A DNA stretch of 37,392 nucleotides from Streptomyces sp. OR43 (GCF_008042275.1 NZ_RDBK01000025.1:1-37392); one strand, 5' to 3'; positions 15,967 through 24,980 are shown, counted from the stretch's first letter. A program made the numbers and translations. Notes: generated from the sequence alone by a model not told the origin.

Positions 15967-16461
15967 GTGACGACACGTGGAGTCCTGTACGTCCACTCAG
16001 CCCCGCGCGCGCTCTGCCCCCATGTCGAATGGGCGGTGGGGGGCGTACTCGGCGTGCGGGTCCAGCTCGACTGGATCAGACAGCCGGCCGCGCCCGGCAC
16101 CTGGCGGTCCGAATTCTCCTGGCAGGCCAGTCCGGGCACGGCGTCGAAACTGGCCTCCGCGCTGCGCGGCTGGGATCTGCTGCGCTTCGAGGTGACGGCG
16201 GAACCCTCGCCGACCGCGGAGGGCGAGCGCTACAGCTCCACGCCCGAGCTCGGCATCTTCCACGCCGTCACCGGTATGCACGGCGACATCCTGGTCCCCG
16301 AGGACCGGCTGCGCGCCGCGCTGGCACGGTCGTTGCGCGGCGAGAGCAACCTGGAGGGCGAGATCGCCAAGCTCCTGGGCAAGCCGTGGGACGACGAGCT
16401 GGAATCCTTCCGCCACGCGGGCGAGGGCGCGCCGGTGCGGTGGCTGCACCAGGTGGTGTGA
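15967..16461 (+). CDS. DUF3145 family protein
   Basis: 164 residues of an actinobacterial family with no known function (DUF3145). The opening TTRGVLYVHSAPRALCPHVE, the WRSEFSWQASPGTASKLASAL segment and the closing GAPVRWLHQVV are characteristic. It is soluble, without a signal peptide. GTG 15967 follows GGAGGTCCC. In Streptomyces the family is typically found next to the fatty-acid synthase genes, as here where it converges on fabF; whether it acts in lipid metabolism is unknown. Confidence 0.9.
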   Translation: MTTRGVLYVHSAPRALCPHVEWAVGGVLGVRVQLDWIRQPAAPGTWRSEFSWQASPGTASKLASALRGWDLLRFEVTAEPSPTAEGERYSSTPELGIFHAVTGMHGDILVPEDRLRAALARSLRGESNLEGEIAKLLGKPWDDELESFRHAGEGAPVRWLHQVV

Positions 16462-16462
16462 C

Positions 16463-16487
16463 GGTTCCGGGGCTCCGCCCCGGAACC
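16463..16487. terminator. Hairpin terminator after DUF3145 gene
   Basis: GGTTCCGGGGC / GCCCCGGAACC, 11-bp perfect arms around TCC, starting 1 nt after the stop codon. Confidence 0.8.
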
Positions 16488-16522
16488 CGCTCCTCAATCG
16501 CCGGAGGGGCTTGAAGCAAGCG

Positions 16523-16560
16523 TGAAGCCCGCCTCCCCACACGCAGGGAAGCGGGCTTCA
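16523..16560. terminator. Hairpin terminator for the fab operon
   Basis: TGAAGCCCGC (16523-16532) pairs perfectly with GCGGGCTTCA (16551-16560) across an 18-nt loop, 11 nt beyond the fabF stop on the minus strand. Confidence 0.75.
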
Positions 16561-16571
16561 GGTGCGCAACG

Positions 16572-17834
16572 TCACACGCTGCGGAACGCCAGCACCACGT
16601 TGTGGCCGCCGAAGCCGAACGAGTTGTTGATCGCCGCGATCGGGCCCTCGGGCAGCGCCCGCGGAGCGTCCCGCACGATGTCCGCCTCGACCGCCTCGTC
16701 GAGGTGCTCGACGTTGATGGTCGGCGGAGCCATCCGGTGGTGCAGGGCCAGCACGGTCGCCACGGTCTCGATACCGCCCGCGCCACCGAGCAGGTGCCCC
16801 GTCATCGACTTCGTCGCCGAGATCGCGACGTGGTCCAGGTCATCGCCCAGGACCTTGCGCAGTGCCTTCAGCTCCGCGATGTCACCCTGCGGCGTGGACG
16901 TGGCGTGCGCGTTGAGGTGCACGACCTCGGACGGCTTGAGGTCCGTCTGGTCCAGCAGGTTCTGCATCGCCGTGGCGATGCCGCGCCCGGTCGGTTCGGG
17001 CTGGGCGATGTGGTGGGCGTCCGCGGACAGCCCCTGGCCGAGAACCTCGCAGTAGACCCGGGCGCCGCGCGCGGCGGCGTGCTCCGCGGACTCCAGGACG
17101 ACGACACCGGCGCCCTCGCCGAGGACGAAGCCGTCACGGCCCGTGTCGTACGGACGCGAGGCCTTCTCGGGCTCGTCGTTGCTCTTGGACATCGCCATCA
17201 TGTTGGCGAACGCGGCGATCGGCAGCGGGTGGATCGCCGCCTCGGTGCCACCGGCGAGGACCACGTCGGCACGGCCGGTACGGATCATCTCGACGGCGTA
17301 CCCGATGGCCTCGGCGCCCGACGCGCAGGCGGAGACCGGGGTGTGGACGCCCGCCTGGGCGTTCACCTCGATACCCACGTTGGCGGCCGGGCCGTTGGGC
17401 ATGAGCATGGGCACGGTGTGCGGGGAGACGCGGCGTACGCCCTTCTCCTTCAGCACGTCGTACTGGTCGAGCAGGGTGATCACGCCACCGATGCCGGAGG
17501 CGATGACCGACCCCAGCCGCTCGGGGCGGATCTTCTCGTCCTCACCGGCCGGGCCGGTGAAGCCCGCGTCCGCCCACGCCTCACGGGACGCGATCAGCGC
17601 GAACTGCGCCGAGCGGTCCAGCTTGCGGGCGAGCGGGCGGGGCAGGACGTCGCCCGGGTCCACGGCCGCGAGGGCCGCGATCCGGACAGGCAGTTCGGCG
17701 AAACGTTCGCCCTCAAGAGGCTTGACGCCGGAACGGCCGGCCATCAGACCTTCCCAGGTCGATGCGGAATCGCCACCCAGCGGAGTGGTTGCGCCGATAC
17801 CGGTGACGACCACGGTGCGATTGGTCGAGCTCAC
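16572..17834 (-). CDS. fabF: Beta-ketoacyl-ACP synthase II
   Basis: 420 residues of thiolase fold. The Cys-His-His triad is present: C170 in VSACASGAEA, H310 in NAHATSTPQGD, and H347 in KSMTGHLLGGAGG with K342. It condenses malonyl-ACP with growing acyl-ACP in the cytoplasm and carries out chain elongation. Start GTG 17834 has TGGAGAAG 7 nt upstream. It is the last gene of fabD-fabH-acpP-fabF, 76 nt after acpP, followed by a terminator. Confidence 0.97.
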   Translation of the reverse strand: MSSTNRTVVVTGIGATTPLGGDSASTWEGLMAGRSGVKPLEGERFAELPVRIAALAAVDPGDVLPRPLARKLDRSAQFALIASREAWADAGFTGPAGEDEKIRPERLGSVIASGIGGVITLLDQYDVLKEKGVRRVSPHTVPMLMPNGPAANVGIEVNAQAGVHTPVSACASGAEAIGYAVEMIRTGRADVVLAGGTEAAIHPLPIAAFANMMAMSKSNDEPEKASRPYDTGRDGFVLGEGAGVVVLESAEHAAARGARVYCEVLGQGLSADAHHIAQPEPTGRGIATAMQNLLDQTDLKPSEVVHLNAHATSTPQGDIAELKALRKVLGDDLDHVAISATKSMTGHLLGGAGGIETVATVLALHHRMAPPTINVEHLDEAVEADIVRDAPRALPEGPIAAINNSFGFGGHNVVLAFRSV

Positions 17835-17910
17835 TGGAAAATCTTCTCCACGTGTAGAGGGTCGTGAATCAGCGGCGCCACCGCCGGGTGGCGACACAGC
17901 TCGGCTGGGA

Positions 17911-18159
17911 TCAGCCCTGGTGCTTGAGGATGTACTCGGCGGCGTCGCCGACCGTCTTGAGGTTCTTGACGTCCTCGTCGGGGATCTTGACGTCGAAGCG
18001 CTCCTCGGCGGCGACGACGACCTCGACCATGGACAGCGAGTCGACGTCCAGGTCGTCGGTGAAGGACTTGTCCAGCTCGACGTCCTCGACCGGGATACCG
18101 GCGATCTCGTTGACGATCTCGGCGAGACCCTTGACGATCTCTTCCTGCGTGGCGGCCAT
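17911..18159 (-). CDS. acpP: Acyl carrier protein
   Basis: 82 residues, acidic and helical, with the phosphopantetheine site S41 in DLDVDSLSMVEVV. It carries acyl chains between the Fab enzymes. AGGAGCGC precedes the ATG. Its position between fabH and fabF and its sequence mark it as the primary-metabolism ACP rather than a polyketide one. Confidence 0.97.
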   Translation of the reverse strand: MAATQEEIVKGLAEIVNEIAGIPVEDVELDKSFTDDLDVDSLSMVEVVVAAEERFDVKIPDEDVKNLKTVGDAAEYILKHQG

Positions 18160-18222
18160 GTCGGCGCTCCTTCGGTGTATATCTGCTGGGTTCGGGCGAC
18201 CGGGCGAAAAGACCCGGTGTGC

Positions 18223-19224
18223 CTAGGGGAGGGTAACGACCGTCGCGGCGTAGACGAGACCCGCCCCGAAGCCGATGACGAGCGCGGTGTCGCCGCTCTT
18301 CGCCTGACCGGTCGCCAGGAGCCGCTCCATCGCGAGCGGGATCGAGGCGGCGGAGGTGTTGCCGGTGGTCTCCACGTCACGGGCGACCGTGACGTGCTCC
18401 GGCAGCTTCAGTGTCTTCACCATCGAGTCGATGATCCGCATGTTGGCCTGGTGCGGAATGAAGACGTCCAGGTCTTCCGGGGAGATCCCGGCCGCGTCCA
18501 GCGCCTGCTGGGCGACCTTCGCCATCTCGAAGACGGCCCAGCGGAAGACCGCCTGGCCCTCCTGCGTGATGGCGGGGAACTTCTCCGGACGCTCGGCGTG
18601 GAAGGTGTCCCACGCCACGGTCTGCTTGATCGTCTCGGACTTGTCGCCCTCGGAGCCCCAGACCGTCGGGCCTATGGCCGGCACCTTGGAAGGACCGACG
18701 ACGACGGCGCCGGCGCCGTCACCGAACAGGAACGCCGTCGCGCGGTCGCTCAGGTCGGTGAGGTCGCTCAACCGCTCCACGCCGATGACGAGCACGTACG
18801 CGGCCGAGCCCTCGACGATCATGCCCTTGGCGAGCGTCAGGCCGTAGCCGAAGCCCGCGCAGCCGGCCGAGATGTCGAAGGCGGCGGGCCTGCCCGCACC
18901 GACCTTGTGGGCGATCTCGGTCGCGATGGCCGGGGTCTGCTTGAAGTGCGAGACGGTGGAGACGATGACCGCGCCGATCTGCTCCGGCGTGATCCCGGCG
19001 TCGGCGATGGCCTTGCCGGACGCCTCGACGGACATCGCGGCCACGGTCTCCTGCTCGGAGGCCCAGTGGCGGGTGGCGATGCCGGACCGGGAGCGGATCC
19101 ACTCGTCGGACGAGTCGATCGTCTCGAGGATCACCTCGTTGGGCACGACACGGGTCGGGCGGTAGCCGCCCACACCCATGATCCGTGCGTACGGGGCGCC
19201 CTGGCTGGGCTTGATCTTCGACAT
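18223..19224 (-). CDS. fabH: Beta-ketoacyl-ACP synthase III
   Basis: 333 residues with the KAS III triad C122 (SAGCAGFGYGL), H258 (FIPHQANMRI) and N289 (TTGNTSAAS). It starts fatty-acid chains by condensing acyl-CoA primers with malonyl-ACP; in Streptomyces it accepts branched primers, giving iso/anteiso lipids (established for the family). It begins 13 nt after the fabD stop, in tight operon spacing; GGAGCCCGAGAGC lies before the ATG. Confidence 0.97.
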   Translation of the reverse strand: MSKIKPSQGAPYARIMGVGGYRPTRVVPNEVILETIDSSDEWIRSRSGIATRHWASEQETVAAMSVEASGKAIADAGITPEQIGAVIVSTVSHFKQTPAIATEIAHKVGAGRPAAFDISAGCAGFGYGLTLAKGMIVEGSAAYVLVIGVERLSDLTDLSDRATAFLFGDGAGAVVVGPSKVPAIGPTVWGSEGDKSETIKQTVAWDTFHAERPEKFPAITQEGQAVFRWAVFEMAKVAQQALDAAGISPEDLDVFIPHQANMRIIDSMVKTLKLPEHVTVARDVETTGNTSAASIPLAMERLLATGQAKSGDTALVIGFGAGLVYAATVVTLP

Positions 19225-19237
19225 GCTCTCGGGCTCC

Positions 19238-20158
19238 TTAGGCGCCCGCGTGCTCAGCGATGAGCGCGCGGGCCGCGTCGAGGTCGTCGGGGGTCTTGAG
19301 CGCGAGGGTCTGCACGCCGGGCAGCGCGCGCTTGGCCAGACCGGTCAGCGTGCCGCCGGGGCAGGCCTCGACGATCGCGGTGACGCCCAGCGCCTTGAAC
19401 GTCTCCATGCACAGGTCCCAGCGGACCGGGTTGGCGACCTGGCCGACCAGCCGGGAGATTACCTCCGCGCCGGTGGCGACGGTCTGCCCGTCCGCGTTCG
19501 AGACATAGGTCACGGCCGGGTCGGAGACCTCCAGGGCCGTGGCGGCCTCACGGAGACGCTCGACCGCGGGAGCCATGTGGTGCGTGTGGAACGCGCCGGC
19601 GACCTTGAGCGGGACGACCCGGCGCACACCCTCGGGCTTGTCCTCGGTGAGCGCGGCGATCTGCGCGGCGGTGCCGGCGGCGACGATCTGACCGGCCCCG
19701 TTGACGTTCGCGGGCGTCAGCCCGAGCTTCTCCAGATGCGCGACGGTGACGTCCGGGTCGCCGCCGAGCAGCGCGGCCATGCCGGTCTCGGTGACCGCCG
19801 CGGCCTCGGCCATGCCGAGCCCACGGGTGCGGACGAAACGCAGCGCCGCCTCGTCGCCGATGACCCCGGCGAGAGCGGCTGCGGTAATTTCGCCCACGCT
19901 GTGACCTGCGACGACAGCCGGTGAAGCGTTCAGCGCGGCAGCGGACAGCAGACCTGCGGCGACCAGCAGCGGCTGAGCCACCGCGGTGTCGCGGATCTCG
20001 TCCGCGTCGGCCTTGGTGCCGTAGTGGGCAAGGTCGAGCCCGATGGCGTCGGACCAGGCCGCGATGCGGTCGGTGGCACCGGGGAGGTCGAGCCAGGGAG
20101 TCAGGAAGCCGGGCGTCTGAGCGCCTTGGCCGGGAGCGACGAGTACGAGCACCCTCAC
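19238..20158 (-). CDS. fabD: Malonyl-CoA:ACP transacylase
   Basis: 306 residues. Catalytic S87 in AGHSVGE, H191 in GAFHTHHM, and the GQGAQTPGF opening of FabD are present. It transfers malonyl from CoA to AcpP and supplies fatty-acid and often polyketide synthases. Two in-frame GTG codons compete: 20158 and 20152 (GTG AGG GTG). The second gives the MLVLVAPGQG start I recall for other Streptomyces FabD proteins and would shorten the protein by two residues. First gene of the operon, 83 nt after fasR. Confidence 0.96.
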   Translation of the reverse strand: MRVLVLVAPGQGAQTPGFLTPWLDLPGATDRIAAWSDAIGLDLAHYGTKADADEIRDTAVAQPLLVAAGLLSAAALNASPAVVAGHSVGEITAAALAGVIGDEAALRFVRTRGLGMAEAAAVTETGMAALLGGDPDVTVAHLEKLGLTPANVNGAGQIVAAGTAAQIAALTEDKPEGVRRVVPLKVAGAFHTHHMAPAVERLREAATALEVSDPAVTYVSNADGQTVATGAEVISRLVGQVANPVRWDLCMETFKALGVTAIVEACPGGTLTGLAKRALPGVQTLALKTPDDLDAARALIAEHAGA

Positions 20159-20207
20159 ACTCTCTCTTGTGAACGGTACGGAACGCCCGTGGGGACAGGG
20201 ACGAAGA

Positions 20208-20237
20208 ACCGTAGGGGGAATTGTTGATTACCGACAA
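20208..20237 (-). promoter_or_regulatory. Probable fabD operon promoter
   Basis: On the minus strand TTGTCG (20232-20237) and TACGGT (20208-20213) are separated by 18 nt. The surrounding T-rich CTTTTGTCGGTAATCAACAA contains TTGT-N9-ACAA and overlaps the -35, the expected location for the activator FasR. The exact FasR box was not checked. Confidence 0.5.
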
Positions 20238-20241
20238 AAGT

Positions 20242-21441
20242 CTAGGACTGGAGATCCCTGTCGGCCAGACGCCCCAGAATCAGGGCGATCCGCAGAGTGA
20301 ACGCGGAACGGACATCGGACGGGGACCAGCCGGTGACGTCTGTCACACGTCGGAGCCGGTAGCGCACGGTGTTGGGGTGAACGAAGAGCATCCTGGCCGC
20401 GCCTTCGAGGCTGCTCGCCTGCTCCAGATACACACTCAGCGTCTCCAAGAGGGCAGAACCTGCTTCTTCCAGCGGTCTGTAGATCTCCTCCACCAACTGA
20501 TCCCGTGCCGCCGGGTCGCCCGCCATCGCGCGTTCCGGCAGCAGATCGTCCGCGAGGACCGGCCGCGGGGCGTCCTGCCAGGCGCCGCACGCCTTGAGCC
20601 CGGCGGCCGCCGCCTGCGCGGACCGGGTCGCGGCCAGCAGGTCGGGCACCACGGGGCCGGCGACGACCGGTCCCGCCGCGTACGGGCCGATCAGCGCCTT
20701 CGCGACCTGGAGCGGGTTGTCGCTGCCGCCGGCGATCACGACCAGGCGGTTGCCCAGCACCCCGGTCAGGACCTGGAGCTTGGCGTGCCGGGCGGCCCGC
20801 CGGATCGCCTCCACCGTCAGCTCGCTGTCCCCGTCCGGTGCCGTACCGAGCAGCACGCACACATGCTCGGGGGAGTTCCAGCCGAGCGCGGCGGCCCGGG
20901 ACACCGCGCCCTCGTCGGCCTCGCCGGACAGCACCGCGTTGACCACGAGCGATTCCAGCCGGGCGTCCCACGCGCCACGGGCCTCGGCGGCCTGCGCGTA
21001 CACCTGGGCGGTCGCGAAGGCGATCTCCCGCGCGTAGACCAGCAGGGCCTCGCGCAGCACCGACTCGTCGCCGGGCGCGGCGACTTCGTCGATCGCGGCC
21101 TCCATGACCTCGATGGTCGTCCGGACCATCTCGACGGTCTGCCGCAGCGTGATCGCCCGGGTCAGCTCACGCGGAGCCGTACCGAACACATCGGTCGAGA
21201 TGGCCTGCGGGGTCTCCGGATGCCGGAACCACTCGGTGAACGCGGCGATACCGGCCTGGGCCACCAGGCCGATCCAGGACCGGTTCTCCGGTGGCATCGC
21301 CCGGTACCACGGCAGCGACTCGTCCATGCGGGCGATCGCGTTCGCGGCCAGCCGGCCGGAGGACTGCTCCAGCCGTTTCAGGGTCGCGGCATGGAGATGG
21401 GCGGCGTTGGCGGCGGGCTGCTCAGGATCGGGTCGGGGCAC
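20242..21441 (-). CDS. fasR: PucR/CdaR-type transcriptional activator of fatty-acid synthesis
   Basis: 399 residues. An N-terminal helical sensory region (about 1-160) and a central GGDEF-like degenerate domain are followed by a C-terminal PucR helix-turn-helix (about 330-395; LETLSVYLEQASSLEGAARM, then FVHPNTVRYRLRRV). In S. coelicolor FasR is encoded directly upstream of fabD and activates the fabDHPF operon; position and domains agree here. Start GTG 21441; a TAGGGC lies 13 nt upstream on its strand. Confidence 0.92.
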   Translation of the reverse strand: MPRPDPEQPAANAAHLHAATLKRLEQSSGRLAANAIARMDESLPWYRAMPPENRSWIGLVAQAGIAAFTEWFRHPETPQAISTDVFGTAPRELTRAITLRQTVEMVRTTIEVMEAAIDEVAAPGDESVLREALLVYAREIAFATAQVYAQAAEARGAWDARLESLVVNAVLSGEADEGAVSRAAALGWNSPEHVCVLLGTAPDGDSELTVEAIRRAARHAKLQVLTGVLGNRLVVIAGGSDNPLQVAKALIGPYAAGPVVAGPVVPDLLAATRSAQAAAAGLKACGAWQDAPRPVLADDLLPERAMAGDPAARDQLVEEIYRPLEEAGSALLETLSVYLEQASSLEGAARMLFVHPNTVRYRLRRVTDVTGWSPSDVRSAFTLRIALILGRLADRDLQS

Positions 21442-21552
21442 GGGGACAAGACTGCCCTATCCGGACGCGTGCCCGAAGGGGCGGGGCGGGTGGCGGGTCG
21501 TACCGCCGGGTAGCCGACCCTGGTCCTGCCCGGCCGGGCTACCGTGGGGCGG

Positions 21553-22212
21553 GTGATTTCCGTACGTCGCTCGGGCGACCGCTTCAGGGGTGGGGACGGA
21601 GCGGCCGGCATCGAGTCCCGGCACTCCTTCTCCTTCGGCACGTTCTACGACCCCGACCACCTCCGCTTCGGCCCGATCCTGGCCTGCAACGAGGAGCGCC
21701 TCGCGCCAGGCGCCGGTTTCGAGGAGCACCCGCACAGCCACACGGAGATCGTCACGTGGGTCGTGGAGGGCGAGCTGACCCACCGCGACTCGGCCGGTCA
21801 CGCCACCGTCGTACGGCCCGGCGACGTCCAGCACCTCAGCGCGGCCTCCGGCGTCCGCCACGTCGAACGCAACGACGGCGAAAGCCCGTTGACGTTCCTC
21901 CAGATGTGGCTCGCCCCCCTGGAACCGGGCGGCGACCCCTCGTACACGACCGTCCCCGGCATCGCCGACTCCACCCCGTACGCCCTGCCGGAAGCCGGCG
22001 CGATGCTCCATGTACGCCGGCTGGCGGGGGACGAACGCACGGCGGTGCCGGACGCCCCACGGGTGTACGTGCACGTGGTGCGCGGCGGGGTCGCGCTCGG
22101 CGACGAGGAACTGGCGGCGGGCGACGCGGCGCGGATCAGCGGGGAGACGGGTCTTGAGCTGGTCGCGGGCGGGGCTCCGGCCGAGCTGCTGATGTGGGAA
22201 CTGCCGGACTGA
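21553..22212 (+). CDS. Pirin family protein
   Basis: 219 residues, two cupin-like barrels. The pirin metal set is intact in the N-terminal barrel: H59 and H61 in EEHPHSHTE, H103 and E105 in GVRHVERN. Bacterial pirins are Fe-dependent quercetinases or redox-sensitive regulators; which applies is unknown. I prefer GTG 21553 over GTG 21544: TACCGT at 21540-21545 ends 7 nt before 21553, typical of a leaderless start, and family members begin ISVRRS. Divergent from fasR. Confidence 0.88.
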   Translation: MISVRRSGDRFRGGDGAAGIESRHSFSFGTFYDPDHLRFGPILACNEERLAPGAGFEEHPHSHTEIVTWVVEGELTHRDSAGHATVVRPGDVQHLSAASGVRHVERNDGESPLTFLQMWLAPLEPGGDPSYTTVPGIADSTPYALPEAGAMLHVRRLAGDERTAVPDAPRVYVHVVRGGVALGDEELAAGDAARISGETGLELVAGGAPAELLMWELPD

Positions 22213-22233
22213 GGCGCGCCGCCCTCGCCGGCG

Positions 22234-22548
22234 TCACCAGTCGAATCTCTCCATGTCCCCGGCTGTTGCTTCGCGGTAGCCGACGATCACGTCACCGTCG
22301 AACTGCACGAGGTAGTACTCCTCGGGGTCGAACCCGCACCGCGTGCACCATTCCGGATAGCCGGGCACCTCGAAACGACCGGTCCGAGGTGACCCCTTGG
22401 CCCTGTCCGACCACGCGATCGTGTCGCCGACGCGGAACCTGTGCAGGTACACGTCCCCGAAGTGGAACTGGATGACCAGATCCCCCTGCGCACCGCACTG
22501 AGGGCACGGGGCCGGTGCCGTCACGAACAGCCGGTCGTACACACCCAT
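22234..22548 (-). CDS. Small zinc-ribbon protein of unknown function
   Basis: 104 residues. Two cysteine knuckles, CPQC (about 15-18) and CTRC (about 69-72), suggest one zinc site joining a small beta-domain (GDLVIQFHFGDVYLHRFRVGD) that could bind protein or nucleic acid. The C-terminus is acidic (GDMERFDW). GAGG precedes the ATG by 9 nt. It lies 83 nt downstream of the STAND-NTPase gene on the same strand and may be its operon partner. No family recognised. Confidence 0.65.
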   Translation of the reverse strand: MGVYDRLFVTAPAPCPQCGAQGDLVIQFHFGDVYLHRFRVGDTIAWSDRAKGSPRTGRFEVPGYPEWCTRCGFDPEEYYLVQFDGDVIVGYREATAGDMERFDW

Positions 22549-22631
22549 GGCGGCGTACCTCTCATTCGAAACCCTCTGAGCTGTAGACGAGTTGAAGTCA
22601 GGCGCACGCTCGACGTCACCACTGGACCAGT

Positions 22632-24980
22632 TCAGCGGCGTCGCTGTCGCCGTCCTGTCTCGGACCGGCAGACAGCCAGTTGTGAGCGGGTGGCCAGGGA
22701 GTCCGGGTGGTCGGCGCCCAGTATGCGCACGCGGCCGGAGAGGGTCTGTTCCAGCAACTCGGCGGCTTGAGCGTGTTCGCCCATCTGGTGCAGTGCGTCC
22801 GCGAGATTGCTTCCGCTGGTCAAGGTATGAGGATGGTCCGGGCCGAGGGCACGGCTGCGGTCTGCGAACACAGTCCGGTGCAGTTCTGCGGCGCGGGCCG
22901 GATCGCCCTGATGGTTGACCGTGGCGGCAAGGTTGTCGCGGCTGGTGAAGGTGAGGGGGTGATCGGGCCCCAGTACGCGGGTGCATTCGGCGATGTTCTG
23001 CGTGTGCAGCGTAGCCGCCGCGGTGTGGTCACCGAGCTGGTCGAATGACTTGGCCAGGTTGTCGCGGCTGGTCAGGGTCAGGAGGTGATCCGCTCCCAGG
23101 AGCCTGGTGCGGTCTGCGAGCACCATGGAGTGCAGGGAGGCGGCCTCTGCGTACTGACCGCGAAGCTGCAGAACGTATCCGACATTGTTCCGACTCGTGA
23201 GCGAATCGGGATGCTCCGGTCCCAGTACCCGGATCCGGGCGGCCAGATTCTGCCGGTGGATCTCTTCGGACTGTTCGTACCTGCCGAGACTGTGGAGGCT
23301 GTTGGCGAAGTGGTTGCGGGCGGTGAAGGTGTCCGGGTGCTGGTCGCCGAGCAACTCGACGCGGTGGGCGAGTACGGTCTGCCGCAGGCTGAGCTGGAGG
23401 GCATAGCTTCCCGCGTCCCCCAGCACGTCCGCCAGTGTGTTGAGGGCGGCGCAGGCGTCCTCGGACGGCACGAGCGCCGGGTGGTCGAGCAGAAGAGACA
23501 GATGCGGGGCGAGTAACCGTGCGGTGGTCCAGCCGTCCACTCCGGCGACGCCGAGATTCGTCACCTCACTCCGCAGGGCGTCGATCATTGCCTGCTCGTA
23601 GCTGTGGAGACGGCCCGTCTCATCGGTGGTCAGAGACAGTGCGGTGATCTCGCGGACGAGCGGGTGGAGGGTGACACTGCTCCCTGCGCGAGGACCTGTT
23701 CCGGGCACGCCTGGTTCTTCCGCCGGAACGCCCAGCAGGCCGTAGCGTTCGAGACCGGTCAAGGCCTGGTCCAGGGCGGCCTGGCCGACGGGCTGACCGA
23801 CTGCCGTCGTCAGCAGTTCCGGTGTGATGAAGGCCAGTGGCACCGGTGCCTCCGCGAACAGAGACAGTTGGCGTAACAGTGGGCGGGCCAGTGGTACACC
23901 TTCGCGGTCGAGTTGATCGAGTGAGACCTCCCAGGTACGCCGGACGGTGGACCTGGCCACGTTCGGATCCGTAGGACGCGGGTTGTCAGCACCTACCAAG
24001 GCGGTCAACTCCTCTTCCAGCGCGGTCTGATACGCGGCGAAGTCACGGTGCCTGCTCGTGGATCCCGTCACATAGCGTCCGGCTGCCTGTAGGGCCAGGG
24101 GCAGCCCGCCGAGCCGGGAAGACAGCGTTTCGGCCTCCACCAGTGTGCCGCCATCGGGTGCACTGTCCAACAGGACCTTGCCGCCCGCCGCCGCCGGAAG
24201 CGGCTGGAGCCTGATCAGATCCGCCGCGTGTCCCCACGTCGCGGAGGCCGTATCCCGGCTGGTGACCAGGAGCAGGCCCCGTCCGTAGGGGCGGATCCAG
24301 CCGCGGTAGTCGGCGACACCCTCGCCTTCCGGGCTGATCTGCTCGGCTTCGTCGGCGTTGTCAACGACCAGCAGCCACTTCTTTGTTCTGGAGAAGTGCC
24401 GCCACACAGCATCGGGCAGGTTGTCGTTGCCGGACTGCGCGGCACCTATCGCGCTGCGTGGCATGCCACAGCCGACGGCTGCCTGGATGAAGTCGTCCGA
24501 GAGCGATTCCGGACCGCGCCAGCGAATCCAGAAAACCGCGTATCCGTCGCGGCGGGCGTACTCGGCCAGTGCCGACGCGAGCGTTGTCTTGCCCATGCCG
24601 CCTGCCGCGCACAGCACCGCAAACCGGCCGTCGGGTTTCTTGAGCAGCGCCCTGAGCCGAGAGATCTCCCGGTCGCGGCCGCGCACGCGCTGAAGGACCA
24701 CGTGCGGCGGATGCAGTGAACCGGTCCGGGCGCTGGATGCCGGGCCTCCGCCGTTCTCGGCGGCACCGTCCAGCCAGCGGCTCGCGGAGGCCAAACCCGC
24801 GCTCAGGACGCCGAGTACACCGAACACCGTCCAGACCACCCAGGGATGGTCGGCCCATTCAGGAGCCACCGCGCCCGCGCGTTCGGCAACGGTACCCAGC
24901 ACCACCGTGACAGAAGCCCCCAGTCCGGCAGCGGCGGCACCCGCTCCCGCACGTGTCCGAACCGCTCGAATCCGTCGCAT
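22632..24980 (-). CDS. Membrane-anchored NB-ARC STAND NTPase with TPR tail
   Basis: 782 residues. Two membrane helices (about 15-37 and 48-66) precede an NB-ARC module: Walker A GGMGKTT (127-133), Walker B LLVVDNAD (203-210), sensor-like LLLVTSRD and GLPLALQ (292-298). About five 42-residue TPRs of kinesin-light-chain/TPR_10 type follow (about 555-765; repeats of LGxxHPxTLTSRxNLA). STAND proteins are ATP-switch scaffolds that oligomerise on ligand binding; bacterial ones include antiphage sensors and regulators. No effector domain is fused. Codons 369 (23874-23876) and 489 (23514-23516) are TTA, implying bldA-dependent, developmentally timed translation. GGGAGG before ATG 24980 supports the start. 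Confidence 0.85.
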   Translation of the reverse strand: MRRIRAVRTRAGAGAAAAGLGASVTVVLGTVAERAGAVAPEWADHPWVVWTVFGVLGVLSAGLASASRWLDGAAENGGGPASSARTGSLHPPHVVLQRVRGRDREISRLRALLKKPDGRFAVLCAAGGMGKTTLASALAEYARRDGYAVFWIRWRGPESLSDDFIQAAVGCGMPRSAIGAAQSGNDNLPDAVWRHFSRTKKWLLVVDNADEAEQISPEGEGVADYRGWIRPYGRGLLLVTSRDTASATWGHAADLIRLQPLPAAAGGKVLLDSAPDGGTLVEAETLSSRLGGLPLALQAAGRYVTGSTSRHRDFAAYQTALEEELTALVGADNPRPTDPNVARSTVRRTWEVSLDQLDREGVPLARPLLRQLSLFAEAPVPLAFITPELLTTAVGQPVGQAALDQALTGLERYGLLGVPAEEPGVPGTGPRAGSSVTLHPLVREITALSLTTDETGRLHSYEQAMIDALRSEVTNLGVAGVDGWTTARLLAPHLSLLLDHPALVPSEDACAALNTLADVLGDAGSYALQLSLRQTVLAHRVELLGDQHPDTFTARNHFANSLHSLGRYEQSEEIHRQNLAARIRVLGPEHPDSLTSRNNVGYVLQLRGQYAEAASLHSMVLADRTRLLGADHLLTLTSRDNLAKSFDQLGDHTAAATLHTQNIAECTRVLGPDHPLTFTSRDNLAATVNHQGDPARAAELHRTVFADRSRALGPDHPHTLTSGSNLADALHQMGEHAQAAELLEQTLSGRVRILGADHPDSLATRSQLAVCRSETGRRQRRR

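Noticed and set aside
22234..22986. Long leftward frame extending the small zinc-ribbon gene upstream
   Set aside because: The upstream part is out of frame with the STAND TPR region and compositionally random; ATG 22548 has its own ribosome binding site.
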